Assembly (NCBI RefSeq): GCF_003337375.1
Contig: NZ_QPJD01000015.1
Coordinates: 121,955-185,954, forward strand
Length of the DNA stretch: 64,000 nucleotides
Direction: 5' to 3'
DNA from: Paenibacillus prosopidis
Lineage (GTDB): Bacteria > Bacillota > Bacilli > Paenibacillales > Paenibacillaceae
How positions within the stretch are numbered: position 1 is the stretch's first letter; each line of letters begins with the position of its first letter. The notes under the pieces are model-generated. The model saw only the letters and a list, made by a program, of their open reading frames with translations. It had not been told where the DNA came from and did no database searches. A program made the translations under genes and the position numbers. Positions 16,013-24,939 of this stretch are shown here, piece by piece.

Positions 16013-17500
16013 TTATTGTTCTTTTTCCGCTTCGCGCTTCGCTTTCAACCATTTCGGAGCGCCTTTGTTTTTACCTTCCCGCTTCCGTTCGACTTTTGCC
16101 GCTGCCTTCGAAGGCGCCGGCTTTTGTTTTGTATTTCCTTGCGGTGAAGAAAGTCCTGCTCCCCCAGGCTGTACCGGCTTTGCAGCCTGCGAAGCCGTCA
16201 GCTCCTTGAGCGGCTTTGTCGCTTTAACAAATTGACGATCATTCCCGTTGAAGGGCCGCTTCTCGGGTACATCGGCTTCGCCGCGGTCGCGGAGTACTTC
16301 GGACCGCCGCTCTACACTCCTCGTCTCTTGCCGCGCAAACGAACGTGTCGCTTCCCGCAGCTCCTCCTCCGTCAGCAGCTTGCCTCTGAACATCGTCCGT
16401 TCCGTTAGTTCAATGCCAAGCTGCTTACGGAATTTCTCCATGATGAAAAGCTCTTGCGGCGTCACGATGGATACGACCGTCCCTGGACGCCCCATCCGCC
16501 CTGTCCGTCCCGCTCTATGCACATAGTGATCAGCGTCCACGGCAGGATCAAGCTGAATAACAAGCGGCAATCCTTCAATGTCTAAGCCGCGGGCTGCTAC
16601 ATCCGTTGCGAGCAGCAGCTGGCAGCGTCCTTCACGGAACCGCGCCAGCGTAGCTGCGCGTCGCTGCTTATCGGCATCGCCATACAACGCTTCAACGGTA
16701 AAGCCTTCATAGCTAAGCTTGGATTCCCAGTTCGAAATGTTATCTGTATCATTTAAGAACAGCAGAGCCGACGTCGGATTCAGCAATCGAACCAGGCGTC
16801 TTGCCGTATCTGTCTTATCACGCTTATCACTCACGATAAAATAATTGTCAACCGTTTCAGAAACCCGATGCTCCGGGGTTATTTGGATGCGAACCGGATT
16901 TTTCATCCAACGTCCTTCGAAGCGGGCCATTTGATCGGGATAGGTAGCGGAGAAGAATGCAATTTGCCGATCATGCCCCATTCCAAACAAAATGGTTTCC
17001 ACTTCTTTCGTCGAACCCAGCTGAAACACTTGATCCGCCTCATCAATAACGACATTCGAAACATCCTTCAGCTTCAACTTACGCAGCTTCAGCAGCTCAT
17101 GAATTCGTCCCGGGGTACCGATGACAAGCTGTGGATGCAGCTTTAGCTTCTCCACCTGACGTTTTAAGGCCGCTCCCCCGATTAACTGCTGCACCCGTAT
17201 ATTGAGAGGCTCTCCGTATATTTCCGCGACGCGAACGATTTGCATGGCAAGCTCCTGGGTCGGTGCTAAAATAACAGCCTGCACAGCATTCGAGGAGGAA
17301 TTCAGCTTTTGCAGGAGCGGCAATAAATAAGCAAGTGTCTTGCCCGTGCCTGTCTGCGATCTTGCCGAAACATCGCTGCCTGCAAGGAGGATCGGAATCG
17401 TCTCCGCCTGGACATCCGTCGGCTGAGTTATTCCGTTCGCTGCCAGCTTATCGGCAAGCAATTCATTTACGCCAATCTCATTCCATGTATATATACTCAT
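16013..17500 (-). CDS. DEAD-box ATP-dependent RNA helicase, 495 aa
   Basis: All main motifs are present: Q motif (ITQPTDVQ), motif I ARSQTGTGKT (residues 46-55), Ia APTQELAMQ, GTPGR, motif II DEAD at 153-156, motif III FSATYP, and motif VI HRAGRTGRMGRPG. The C-terminal 110 residues are Lys/Arg/Ala/Pro-rich and low in complexity (KPAPSKAAAKVERKREG), typical of an RNA-binding tail. ATG 17500 follows GAGAGG. Cold-adaptation and ribosome-assembly helicases (CshA/CshB/YfmL types) share this layout; which one it is cannot be decided. Confidence 0.92.
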   Translation of the reverse strand: MSIYTWNEIGVNELLADKLAANGITQPTDVQAETIPILLAGSDVSARSQTGTGKTLAYLLPLLQKLNSSSNAVQAVILAPTQELAMQIVRVAEIYGEPLNIRVQQLIGGAALKRQVEKLKLHPQLVIGTPGRIHELLKLRKLKLKDVSNVVIDEADQVFQLGSTKEVETILFGMGHDRQIAFFSATYPDQMARFEGRWMKNPVRIQITPEHRVSETVDNYFIVSDKRDKTDTARRLVRLLNPTSALLFLNDTDNISNWESKLSYEGFTVEALYGDADKQRRAATLARFREGRCQLLLATDVAARGLDIEGLPLVIQLDPAVDADHYVHRAGRTGRMGRPGTVVSIVTPQELFIMEKFRKQLGIELTERTMFRGKLLTEEELREATRSFARQETRSVERRSEVLRDRGEADVPEKRPFNGNDRQFVKATKPLKELTASQAAKPVQPGGAGLSSPQGNTKQKPAPSKAAAKVERKREGKNKGAPKWLKAKREAEKEQ

Positions 17501-17526
17501 TCTTTAATCCTCTCTTGTAAAAACCA

Positions 17527-18300
17527 TTATTTTCGATTAAACAAACCGCCAAACAACCGATCGGCTGTCCGCGGAAACAACTGATAAAGCTTAATGCCTA
17601 TAGAAGCTGTCTTAGGAAGGTCGACCTCGGCCTTCCTGCTTTCCAATAAACGAATAATCGATTTAACGACATATTCCGGCTTCATCATAAACCAACTGAC
17701 ATTTTTCACGTAAGAGCCGGAAGGATCAGCAAGCGAGAAAAATGGCGTATCGATGGGTCCGGGATTAACAGCAGATACTTGAATCCCTTGTCCGCGAAGC
17801 TCCATTCGAAGCGAATTGGTAAAGCCAAGAACGGCATGCTTGGTAGCCGTATAGCCGGTTGATTTCGCAGAACCGATTTTCCCTGCCATAGAAGCAATAT
17901 TGACAATATGTCCGCTGCCCTGCTTCAACATATGAGGCAGAACGGCTTTCGTACAGCGTACGGTGCCCATATAGTTTGTATCCATCATTTCCTCAAAGCT
18001 TTCCACAGCTTCATCGATAAAATACTCGAATTTGCCAAATCCCGCGTTGTTTAGCAAAATATCTATTTTTCCGTATTTTTTAATGACGGCATCCACAGTT
18101 TGTATGACCTGCTCATTATTCGTAACATCCATTTGATAGAACATGCAGCTGCCCTTTAATGATGCTGCAATTTCCTTTAGCTTAGCGATATTGCGGCCGG
18201 TCAGCACGGGGATCGCACCCAGCTCAGACAGCCTGACAGCCGTCAAAGCACCGATTCCGCTCGAAGCGCCGGAAATGAATACAATTTTACCTTTTAACAT
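17527..18300 (-). CDS. SDR-family NAD(P)-dependent oxidoreductase (YqjQ-like)
   Basis: Classical short-chain dehydrogenase of 257 aa. The cofactor loop is SGASSGIG (residues 10-17), with NNAG at 84-87, catalytic Ser137, Tyr150 and Lys154 (YTATK), and NPGPIDT after it. The C-terminal tail (KLYQLFPRTADRLFGGLFNR) is longer than in fatty-acid synthesis SDRs and resembles YqjQ/DltE-like enzymes. The substrate is unknown. The ribosome-binding site is weak (GGTGATG). It lies 26 bases upstream of the helicase on the same strand, so the two may be co-transcribed. Confidence 0.87.
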   Translation of the reverse strand: MLKGKIVFISGASSGIGALTAVRLSELGAIPVLTGRNIAKLKEIAASLKGSCMFYQMDVTNNEQVIQTVDAVIKKYGKIDILLNNAGFGKFEYFIDEAVESFEEMMDTNYMGTVRCTKAVLPHMLKQGSGHIVNIASMAGKIGSAKSTGYTATKHAVLGFTNSLRMELRGQGIQVSAVNPGPIDTPFFSLADPSGSYVKNVSWFMMKPEYVVKSIIRLLESRKAEVDLPKTASIGIKLYQLFPRTADRLFGGLFNRK

Positions 18301-18347
18301 CCAACATCACCCATCTACAAGTTTACTTGATTTCGTGCTGCAGACGC

Positions 18348-18370
18348 AAAAAAAGCTCCCTAAGGAGCCG
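18348..18370 (-). terminator. Intrinsic terminator of cheX
   Basis: On the minus strand GGCTCC-TTA-GGGAGC is followed by seven T, eight bases past the cheX stop codon. Confidence 0.8.
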
Positions 18371-18378
18371 ATTCTGTG

Positions 18379-18840
18379 CTAAGATGCGATTAAAACTTGG
18401 ATATCCAGTTCCCCAATTCCATCCATAATCAGCGGTATCGTCAGCGCCTTTTGTGCAGTAAAACCAGCTGATTGCGCGGATTGAATAACTTTCGGCGGCG
18501 TAATATCCACCCGTACGCCTTGGTTAAACAGCATTGTGCTGGCATTTCCGCTTATCATGTTGCCAAGCTCAGAAATTGCGCTCCGAACGATTTCGTCGAT
18601 TTCAGAAATGACGTATCCGCCCATCATCGCAGAAACCATTTTCATAGCAACCTGTTCACTAAGTCCGAATACAATGTCACCGTTCATTTGTCCATTAAGA
18701 CCAATTTGAATCCAAATATAGTTCTCGACAAACTTGATATCCTTGAGACCAAGTTCTCCAGTCGCAGGACGAATTTGAACAACTTGCTCAATCACAATTT
18801 TTGCGGATTCAAGAAACGGATTAATATATTCTGCCTTCAT
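18379..18840 (-). CDS. cheX: Chemotaxis protein CheX (CheC-type CheY-P phosphatase)
   Basis: 153 residues, the usual CheX length. The ExxN catalytic signature is visible at residues 91-94 (ISELGNMISGNAS), in the long helix after MVSAMMGG. CheX dephosphorylates CheY-P and resets flagellar switching. Unlike CheC only one ExxN block is present, as expected for CheX. ATG 18840 follows AAGGAG with long (12-base) spacing. It is a single gene away from other motility genes. A TATAAT lies at 18894-18899 on this strand, and a TTTTGTCGAAAA motif lies between it and the ribosome-binding site. Confidence 0.85.
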   Translation of the reverse strand: MKAEYINPFLESAKIVIEQVVQIRPATGELGLKDIKFVENYIWIQIGLNGQMNGDIVFGLSEQVAMKMVSAMMGGYVISEIDEIVRSAISELGNMISGNASTMLFNQGVRVDITPPKVIQSAQSAGFTAQKALTIPLIMDGIGELDIQVLIAS

Positions 18841-19008
18841 AAAAAGGTTACGCTCCTTTTCGACAAAATTCGCGATTTGTCATATTTGTTACTATTATAC
18901 TTAATTAACTAGGCCAAGTATACTATAAAAGAAGTATATGAACCGAAAGTACTATTTTAGCGTAATAAAAACTGTAGAATTTTGTATATTAATAGAGGAG
19001 GCCCTTCA

Positions 19009-20028
19009 ATGCCTAACGTTTGGGCTCATTTCATTTTCGGACAGCTTGTATTGGAAAAGCTTGGAGAAGCGGCACTTCTCGGAACTAATGAACAAAAAAA
19101 TATGTTTAATATGGGGTGTCAAGGGCCGGATTTTTTATTTTATCATCGATTTTTCCCATGGCAGCAAAGCTTGGCATTGAATCGCATGGGGACCGAGATG
19201 CACAACCGGCATTGCGGTCCTGTCATTATCGAAATGCTGGATTCCGTCATTGGGGGTCGATCCTTGCCAACTCGTCCCGATCTGTCCATCCTTTATGCTC
19301 TAGGCTTTGTCCTGCATCATGTACTTGACCGGAACATGCATCCGTACGTATTTAGCAAATCCGGCTTCCGTAAATGGGATCATCAGCGGTTTGAAATTAT
19401 GATGGACACGCTTATAGCCCGTAAACTATGGGGAGTAGAAACGTGGAAAACCGCCGTTTGGAGATATATTGATACGAAAGGGGCCTTTCCCGAACCGATC
19501 GTCGATGCTTTCGTGTCTATTACGGCTAACTACTATCCGGAGCTTTCGCCTCTTATTCGCCGCGAGGATTGGAATCAGGCTAACCGTGATTTTACAGCTG
19601 CGCAGCGACTATTCCACGACCCGACCGGCATTCGACGGAGGCTGACCTTAGGGCAAATTGAACCATTCGTTTATAAGCGGGAACCGTTTCAGTACGATAT
19701 TTTGAATCTATCGGAACAGCCCTGGATCGATCCTGTAGACCGCAACGTCCTTCACCGAGACAGCGCATGGTCGTTATGGGAGCAAGCCATGAACGATGCG
19801 GTCCAGGTCATGCAAGCCGTTCTCGTTTGGTTACGGGCACACGAGGGACCACAACCAACCAAAGAGGATCGTACTCAAGTTCGGGCGTTTCGCGATGAGG
19901 CCATCGCATTAATCGGCAATCGTTCCTATGAGACCGGACTCGCTTGCGACTCCGGTGCTGCAATCCGCTATGCAGATACAATATGGCCGGATCAGCCTGG
20001 TCTTACAGAGGCTCCGTCTCTAAGTTAA
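19009..20028 (+). CDS. Zinc-dependent phospholipase C-family protein, 339 aa
   Basis: ATG 19009 follows a strong AGAGGAGG; the frame is open further upstream but without a ribosome-binding site. The start MPNVWAHFIFGQ and clustered His/Asp (GCQGPDFLFYHRF, GFVLHHVLDRNMHPYVF, RKWDHQRFEIMMD) fit the zinc phospholipase C/S1-P1 nuclease-like helical fold. No signal peptide is visible, unlike secreted PlcC enzymes, so a cytosolic metal-dependent hydrolase is likely. The substrate is unknown. A terminator follows. Confidence 0.78.
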   Translation: MPNVWAHFIFGQLVLEKLGEAALLGTNEQKNMFNMGCQGPDFLFYHRFFPWQQSLALNRMGTEMHNRHCGPVIIEMLDSVIGGRSLPTRPDLSILYALGFVLHHVLDRNMHPYVFSKSGFRKWDHQRFEIMMDTLIARKLWGVETWKTAVWRYIDTKGAFPEPIVDAFVSITANYYPELSPLIRREDWNQANRDFTAAQRLFHDPTGIRRRLTLGQIEPFVYKREPFQYDILNLSEQPWIDPVDRNVLHRDSAWSLWEQAMNDAVQVMQAVLVWLRAHEGPQPTKEDRTQVRAFRDEAIALIGNRSYETGLACDSGAAIRYADTIWPDQPGLTEAPSLS

Positions 20029-20077
20029 TAGGTGAATACTACTAGAATTTATATAAAATTGGTATTTCTTGCAGGCC

Positions 20078-20102
20078 GCACCCAAAAGGGTGCTTTTTTT
20101 TT
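20078..20102 (+). terminator. Intrinsic terminator
   Basis: GCACCC-AAAA-GGGTGC followed by nine T, 50 bases after the phospholipase-family stop codon. Confidence 0.88.
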
Positions 20103-20200
20103 AGCAAATTATGTAATCTAATTGGTCAATAGCAGTGACGTTTCAGGAGAATTATTCATAGATTATTGCATGTCCAATTTGAAGATATGAGGGGTGACAA

Positions 20201-22972
20201 ATGACAGAAGTCAAAAACGGTAACATCATTGTAAATGGCAGCGAAATTCAAGTGTATGACGATTCTTATATCCAAACATTGCTCGGAAATATTTATGATT
20301 CTACAACAGAGAAACTAAAACCATCTGCGTTGCCTCCAGGGTTTGAAGGTCCTCCAGGTCCCGTTGGCCCACAAGGTCTGACAGGGCCTGTAGGTCCGCA
20401 GGGTCCGGCAGGTCCGCAAGGAGAAACCGGACCGCAAGGGCCAGCGGGTCCTGCAGGTCCATCCGGCACCGGCAGCGTAATGCCCGGAATAACCTATATG
20501 ATCGAAAATGCCAGATGGGGCATTACCACCGGCATACCTGCGAAACCTTATAAAACAGAAGATTACATTCGGGCGGATGCCAATATTCAAGGGTTCAATA
20601 ATGCCATCCAATGGGCGGCTGAGAACGGGTATAGCCATATTATTTTATCAAAAGGAACTTACCCTATCTGCTATCCGCGAACGATTATGATTACTCACAG
20701 CAACATCACAGTCGACTTCAATGGTTCGACGCTCAAGGTGATCTATGATTCGGATCGCCAGTCTCCTTTTGATACAAGAACAGGGATATCGGATTTTTAC
20801 AACTTTCCCGGTAAATTTTCAAACACCAATGATGGTGTCAGCATTAAGCTCCAGGGCGTAACCAATTCACACATTAAAAATCTTGTTCTAATAGGTTGTA
20901 AGGAAGATCGCAGCTTCAAAACGGCTGGAGAAGCGTCGATTGAATGGACCTATGGCATTCAGGTCATTAAAGGCACCTCCTTTAGTTCGGTACGGAATTG
21001 TGAAGTAAGCAGCTATATGGGTGACGCAATTTCCTTTGACAGCACTTCCTTTTATGAGTACGCTGAGTTTGGACTGGGTCTAACGGTCAACGACATCGAC
21101 AGGAAGACAGGCACTCTTATACCAGCTACAAGCAAAACGCTTGTTACGCAGATGCTTAATATACCAACGACAGAGTATGACAGTTTCTTGATTGGCGGTG
21201 CTGGATTTACCCGTCAAACCGCGATCAATACAAAAGAAGTTGACGTATTTTATTATACGGCAGATAACACCTATCTTGGACGTTATGAGTACAAAAAAAT
21301 TTATACGCCGATTTCCATTCCTCCCGGTGCCAAAAAGTTCAGATTTTTGTTCAACAATGAAACGAACACAACTAAAAACATGCAAATAACACTCAAATTC
21401 GGGCTGACTCCGCACCACAATGTTGTGGAATATTGCGAGGTTTATAACATTCACCGCGGCGGCATTACACTTGGTGGAAACTACAACACTATCCAGAACT
21501 GTATCCTGCATGACGGTACCGGCGTGATGGACAGGAAGCCGCTCTTTACTGACCCAACCCGCTATGGGATTAACCAAGAGGATTCCTACGGAGATAACTG
21601 CATCATTCGGAATAACCTTTTTTATAATCTGTATCACGGAATTCTGGCTGGGTGCTATACCATCGAAATTCATAATAACCATTTTTATAATTTAGGCGGG
21701 ATTGGCATTAATTTATACTCTCTGCAAGCAGCAAACATCAAAGAAAACTATTTGTACCGATGCCAGACGGGAATCGGCTTAATGACGGCACATCTGCAAC
21801 ACGCTCACGTCAACATTGAGAATAATACCATCGCCTTTACAAACAACACAGGCTCAACCGGTGAAGGCTATGATGTTTACTTCCACCGAAATACAATTAT
21901 CGATCCCGGTATATTCTCCATGCCTAACGATGACAAATTCTTCTGCCGAGATAATCATTTCATCTGGACGGATATGTACGCAGGGGTTCCAACTATCATG
22001 GTTAACCGTGTGGAAGGCTGTACGTTTGAAGGAAAGTCCGTTCAAAGAGATATCTATTTTAGGGTATATGAGATCATTAATACCGTCATGACCAATATGA
22101 ATTTGCGGATTGAAACAAGAAATCAGAAAACAGCTGCGGAAAAGGTAACCTTTACCGACTGTCGTTTCAGGAAATGTCTGCTTAATAATCATATTTTCGC
22201 CACCAAGCAGCGGACCACCATCTTCCAACAATGTAAATTATCAGATTCGGTCGTAAAGATTGGGAATATAAATACGCCGGGAGAATCGCCAATAACGAAG
22301 CTCTCAGACTGCGAATTATTCGTCACGACGAATACCTATATCTTTCAGACTGAGTTTAATACGGGGTATGGCTGGATTGAAGCAGACCGGTGCCGCATTG
22401 AAATTTCAAACAGCAGCTTCTTCTATCTTCTGACAAACGCATTCGGCATAGCTGGCACGAACAGTTTATTCCTGAAAGATACAGAGATTGTTTATACGGG
22501 AGTCGGACGATTATCATTGGCGTATTACAATACAACTAATAAGAATGCAGTCAAATTAATATCCTCGGCTAGAACCGTGTTCACTAACATCAATCCCCCA
22601 GTTGAAGAAGCAGGCATTTTCATCGACTATGACCCTAAAGAAGAAGGCCTGACATCACCCTCTTCAGGAAGATGGTTCCGTAACCAAACTTATGGCAATG
22701 CTTTACCTGCTGCTGGCGGATATTTAGGGTGGATTTGTATAACCTCCGGAATAGCTAATAAAATCAGTTGGGCACCGGCCACCGCAAAGGTAAAGGGAGA
22801 CCAAATTAATTCGGCCGGTCGCGTATACGAAGTAATTGTGGCGGGTACGACAGGCGGAACCGCCCCATCCTGGCCGGCAACATCGGGAGCAACAGTAACG
22901 GATGGCACCGTAACATGGCAGGAAGTCGGCATTCTGGCCGTATTCAAAACCTATGGCCAGATATCGCAATAA
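20201..22972 (+). CDS. Collagen-like / right-handed beta-helix surface protein, 923 aa
   Basis: Residues 1-46 are an N-terminal anchor or trimer base without a signal peptide. Residues 47-91 are about 14 Gly-X-Y triplets rich in GPQ, GPA and GPV, which suggest a collagen triple helix. Residues 120 to about 800 look like a pectate-lyase-type parallel beta-helix (NAIQWAAENGYSHIILSKGT, CEVYNIHRGGITLGGNYN). The C-terminus carries a tail-fibre-like module (GGTAPSWPATSGATVTDGT). The design resembles trimeric spore-surface or tailspike fibres; glycan binding is an inference. It is monocistronic between two twin terminators, behind GAGGGGTGA. No phage genes are nearby. Confidence 0.85.
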   Translation: MTEVKNGNIIVNGSEIQVYDDSYIQTLLGNIYDSTTEKLKPSALPPGFEGPPGPVGPQGLTGPVGPQGPAGPQGETGPQGPAGPAGPSGTGSVMPGITYMIENARWGITTGIPAKPYKTEDYIRADANIQGFNNAIQWAAENGYSHIILSKGTYPICYPRTIMITHSNITVDFNGSTLKVIYDSDRQSPFDTRTGISDFYNFPGKFSNTNDGVSIKLQGVTNSHIKNLVLIGCKEDRSFKTAGEASIEWTYGIQVIKGTSFSSVRNCEVSSYMGDAISFDSTSFYEYAEFGLGLTVNDIDRKTGTLIPATSKTLVTQMLNIPTTEYDSFLIGGAGFTRQTAINTKEVDVFYYTADNTYLGRYEYKKIYTPISIPPGAKKFRFLFNNETNTTKNMQITLKFGLTPHHNVVEYCEVYNIHRGGITLGGNYNTIQNCILHDGTGVMDRKPLFTDPTRYGINQEDSYGDNCIIRNNLFYNLYHGILAGCYTIEIHNNHFYNLGGIGINLYSLQAANIKENYLYRCQTGIGLMTAHLQHAHVNIENNTIAFTNNTGSTGEGYDVYFHRNTIIDPGIFSMPNDDKFFCRDNHFIWTDMYAGVPTIMVNRVEGCTFEGKSVQRDIYFRVYEIINTVMTNMNLRIETRNQKTAAEKVTFTDCRFRKCLLNNHIFATKQRTTIFQQCKLSDSVVKIGNINTPGESPITKLSDCELFVTTNTYIFQTEFNTGYGWIEADRCRIEISNSSFFYLLTNAFGIAGTNSLFLKDTEIVYTGVGRLSLAYYNTTNKNAVKLISSARTVFTNINPPVEEAGIFIDYDPKEEGLTSPSSGRWFRNQTYGNALPAAGGYLGWICITSGIANKISWAPATAKVKGDQINSAGRVYEVIVAGTTGGTAPSWPATSGATVTDGTVTWQEVGILAVFKTYGQISQ

Positions 22973-22979
22973 TAATCAA

Positions 22980-23002
22980 GCACCCTTTCGGGTGCTTTTT
23001 TT
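22980..23002 (+). terminator. Intrinsic terminator of the collagen/beta-helix gene
   Basis: GCACCC-TTTC-GGGTGC followed by seven T. The stem is identical to the terminator at 20078, so this gene is bracketed by the same hairpin on both sides. Confidence 0.88.
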
Positions 23003-23010
23003 ATAATAAG

Positions 23011-24009
23011 CTAAACCGCCTTATTCGTATGGCTTCTGCGAAAGCGCAGCCGAATCAAGCGCAAGCGCTCATATAAAACATCGACCGGCTTGTTAAGCTG
23101 AGACGCCTCCGACGAACCGTACACCTGCTGCAGTACCGGCTTCAAATATTTGTCTCCGATCAAGGAAAGAGCATCCAAAACAAGCTGCTGCTCGTCTTCA
23201 GACACCTCGATCAGCTCCCGGGTAATGAGCGAATCGAAATCGTAACCCTCCTGATCAAGCTGCTCAATACGATCCATTAGCTCGCGCCGAGATATTTCCA
23301 GTTCAGCCTCCAGCTGATCTAGTGTGCCGCCTTGCTGCACGGTCATTAATATTTTCTTCTTAGCCTGCTGGCGATTCATCTGGTTTTTATATCTGTTCTC
23401 CTTTTGCTTGAATAACCATTGCGTGTAAGCAGCCGTATCAAGCTGTTCCGTTACCCATTGCAGCGGAAATTCAGTTACTCTAGCTGCTTCTCCTGTAATT
23501 GCGAGAACCTCTTGACCGTAGGAAGCATGCTTCCCGCTGCCCCAGCCTGGTATTTGCGTTAGCTCATCTGCACTCTTCGGAACGAACGCGCTAATCATCC
23601 ACAGCATCCGATTTGTTGCTATTAGATAGGCCGATTTCTTCTCTTCAACCGCTTTTGCACGGCGCCACTCACGCAGTGACTGGAACAATTCCGGATTTGC
23701 ATGAAGTTCTCCGTAGCATTGCAGCATAGACAAGAAGCTTCCATCAGCTGTGCGCCGATCGTCCAGCATGCCATCAATAATCGGGGCATACCCTTCGCCC
23801 ATCATCCTGGCTATCCCGTGCCGGAAAGCCATAATCATCTCTTCCCACGATGTACCTTCAAACCAGGTTTGCGGATTACCGTCCGACTCCTCCCCCTCCA
23901 TCCATAGTACTGCCCATACACCTTGCCGCTCGCAAATGGACAGCTGCGCACTCGCGACATGGTGCCCCGCCCCCGGCTTCTCAAACGTGTTCAAAAAAAC
24001 GATTTGCAT
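23011..24009 (-). CDS. HRDC-domain protein, 332 aa
   Basis: Residues 112-190 match an HRDC nucleic-acid-binding domain (LREWRRAKAVEEKKSAYLIA, followed by LTQIPGWGSGKHASYGQEVL). Residues 225-290 hold a helical segment resembling HTH_40 (GTLDQLEAELEISRRELMDR, IEQLDQEGYDF). The N-terminal 110 residues are unassigned. HRDC plus this C-terminal helical domain is seen at the end of RecQ helicases, but no helicase motor is present. ATG 24009 follows GTGAGG. A perfect palindrome with T-run lies in its upstream leader (24104-24137). Confidence 0.78.
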   Translation of the reverse strand: MQIVFLNTFEKPGAGHHVASAQLSICERQGVWAVLWMEGEESDGNPQTWFEGTSWEEMIMAFRHGIARMMGEGYAPIIDGMLDDRRTADGSFLSMLQCYGELHANPELFQSLREWRRAKAVEEKKSAYLIATNRMLWMISAFVPKSADELTQIPGWGSGKHASYGQEVLAITGEAARVTEFPLQWVTEQLDTAAYTQWLFKQKENRYKNQMNRQQAKKKILMTVQQGGTLDQLEAELEISRRELMDRIEQLDQEGYDFDSLITRELIEVSEDEQQLVLDALSLIGDKYLKPVLQQVYGSSEASQLNKPVDVLYERLRLIRLRFRRSHTNKAV

Positions 24010-24103
24010 GTTTGCCTCACTCCTCTAATTCAAGTAATAGTCGCGAATATATTGAACGGCAAGGCAACAGTCCGATAGGGGCCAAGATGCCAAACAACAA
24101 AAA

Positions 24104-24137
24104 AAGCACCTCATCCGCCTAGGCGGATGAGGTGCTT
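24104..24137 (-). terminator. Perfect palindromic terminator in the leader of the HRDC gene
   Basis: AAGCACCTCATCCGCCT and its exact complement abut with no spacer, giving a 34-base perfect palindrome. On the minus strand it ends in seven T; on the plus strand no T-run follows. It lies between the two divergent genes, 95 bases upstream of the HRDC start and oriented toward it. No minus-strand gene lies immediately upstream, so a leader attenuator is possible. Confidence 0.6.
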
Positions 24138-24245
24138 CCTCACGTTCAATGATTCGATTGCTTTCATGCTATCATAATGATTTCTTTATTACAAGCATTT
24201 TATTGTTGTATAATGTTTATAACCAATGAAGTGGAGGCTATACAC

Positions 24246-24542
24246 ATGCTGTTGCCTGATTTTGATTTTATGTCTGATACTACTGAACAAACTTCTACAC
24301 GATTCGTTACCTTTATCGGACCTAGCTTGAAGCGTTTTGATCTGGCTGTTACTTCAACAAGCCGCTTTTATGGAAAAAAGCTGGTCACTGATCTGCAATC
24401 CGGAAAAACGGCAATTATCGGTCCCGACGATCTTGAGGAAGAAGGATATCTCGAATATACGTATAGGCTGACGGAGGAAGAAGCAGCCGAGCTAGTCCAG
24501 TTTTTGTATTTTGTAGTTGGAACCGTGCATTTTACCGATTAA
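24246..24542 (+). CDS. DUF3055-family protein (SAV0927-like), 98 aa
   Basis: ATG 24246 follows GGAGG; a longer upstream frame has no ribosome-binding site. The protein has the DUF3055 pattern: RFVTFIGPSLKRFDLAVTST, then RFYGKKLVTDLQSGKTAIIG and an acidic C-terminal helix (LTEEEAAELVQFLYFVVG). No function is known for this family. It is the first of two small plus-strand genes that share a transcript. A TTATTA-17-TATAAT promoter can be placed at about 24187-24215. Confidence 0.72.
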   Translation: MLLPDFDFMSDTTEQTSTRFVTFIGPSLKRFDLAVTSTSRFYGKKLVTDLQSGKTAIIGPDDLEEEGYLEYTYRLTEEEAAELVQFLYFVVGTVHFTD

Positions 24543-24552
24543 TCGGGGTACA

Positions 24553-24580
24553 CTGAAATGGTATTACATTACCATTTCAG
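24553..24580 (+). other. Hairpin abutting the next ribosome-binding site
   Basis: CTGAAATGGTA and TACCATTTCAG form a perfect 11-bp stem with a six-base loop. It ends at the first base of the GGAGGAG that serves the gene at 24593. There is no T-run, so it is more likely to affect mRNA stability or translation than to terminate. Confidence 0.5.
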
Positions 24581-24592
24581 GAGGAGTTGCTG

Positions 24593-24871
24593 ATGGATCG
24601 GTTTATTCATGAGAATCACGGGCCGTATACAGATGTTTCGACAGTGGAATCGCAACGCAACGATCTTACTGCGGAGGAGTTCCTGGAAGGCCCTTACGGC
24701 TCTGACCTGCAGGTGGAATCTCTTGGCAAGAGCAAGCCGTGGAGAATCGATCAGCGGTCGGCCAACTCTTTCGGCTACGAAAACCGAACACTCCATGAAG
24801 TAATAAAACGCGACTATCCCGGCGAAGACGACTACAACGTGGCGGTTCCCGAGGTACAGGACGAACCATAA
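24593..24871 (+). CDS. Small acidic protein of unknown function, 92 aa
   Basis: ATG 24593 follows GAGGAG at seven-base spacing. The 92-residue product is polar and acidic, without a signal peptide or membrane segment. Distinct blocks are PYGSDLQVESLGKSKPW and RIDQRSANSFGYENRTLHEV. No family recognised. It shares a transcript with the DUF3055 gene and ends ahead of the terminator at 24879. The plus-strand frame beginning at 24609 is a shadow. Confidence 0.65.
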   Translation: MDRFIHENHGPYTDVSTVESQRNDLTAEEFLEGPYGSDLQVESLGKSKPWRIDQRSANSFGYENRTLHEVIKRDYPGEDDYNVAVPEVQDEP

Positions 24872-24878
24872 AGAAGCA

Positions 24879-24920
24879 ATGCCCTTGACCGCAAACGTGT
24901 TGGGCCAAGGGCATTTTTTA
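24879..24920. terminator. Bidirectional intrinsic terminator
   Basis: AATGCCCTTG and CAAGGGCATT pair around a 17-base loop and are followed by TTTTTATT. It lies between the small acidic gene and the convergent dioxygenase gene. Confidence 0.82.
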
Positions 24921-24939
24921 TTCACCGGATTTCTATTAC

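Noticed and set aside
21080..21682. 200-codon minus-strand frame inside the collagen/beta-helix gene
   Set aside because: Antisense shadow without a start signal; the plus frame has the Gly-X-Y and beta-helix pattern.
20201..22972. Prophage region around the tailspike-like protein
   Set aside because: No integrase, terminase, portal, capsid or lysis gene is nearby; flanks are ordinary chromosomal genes.
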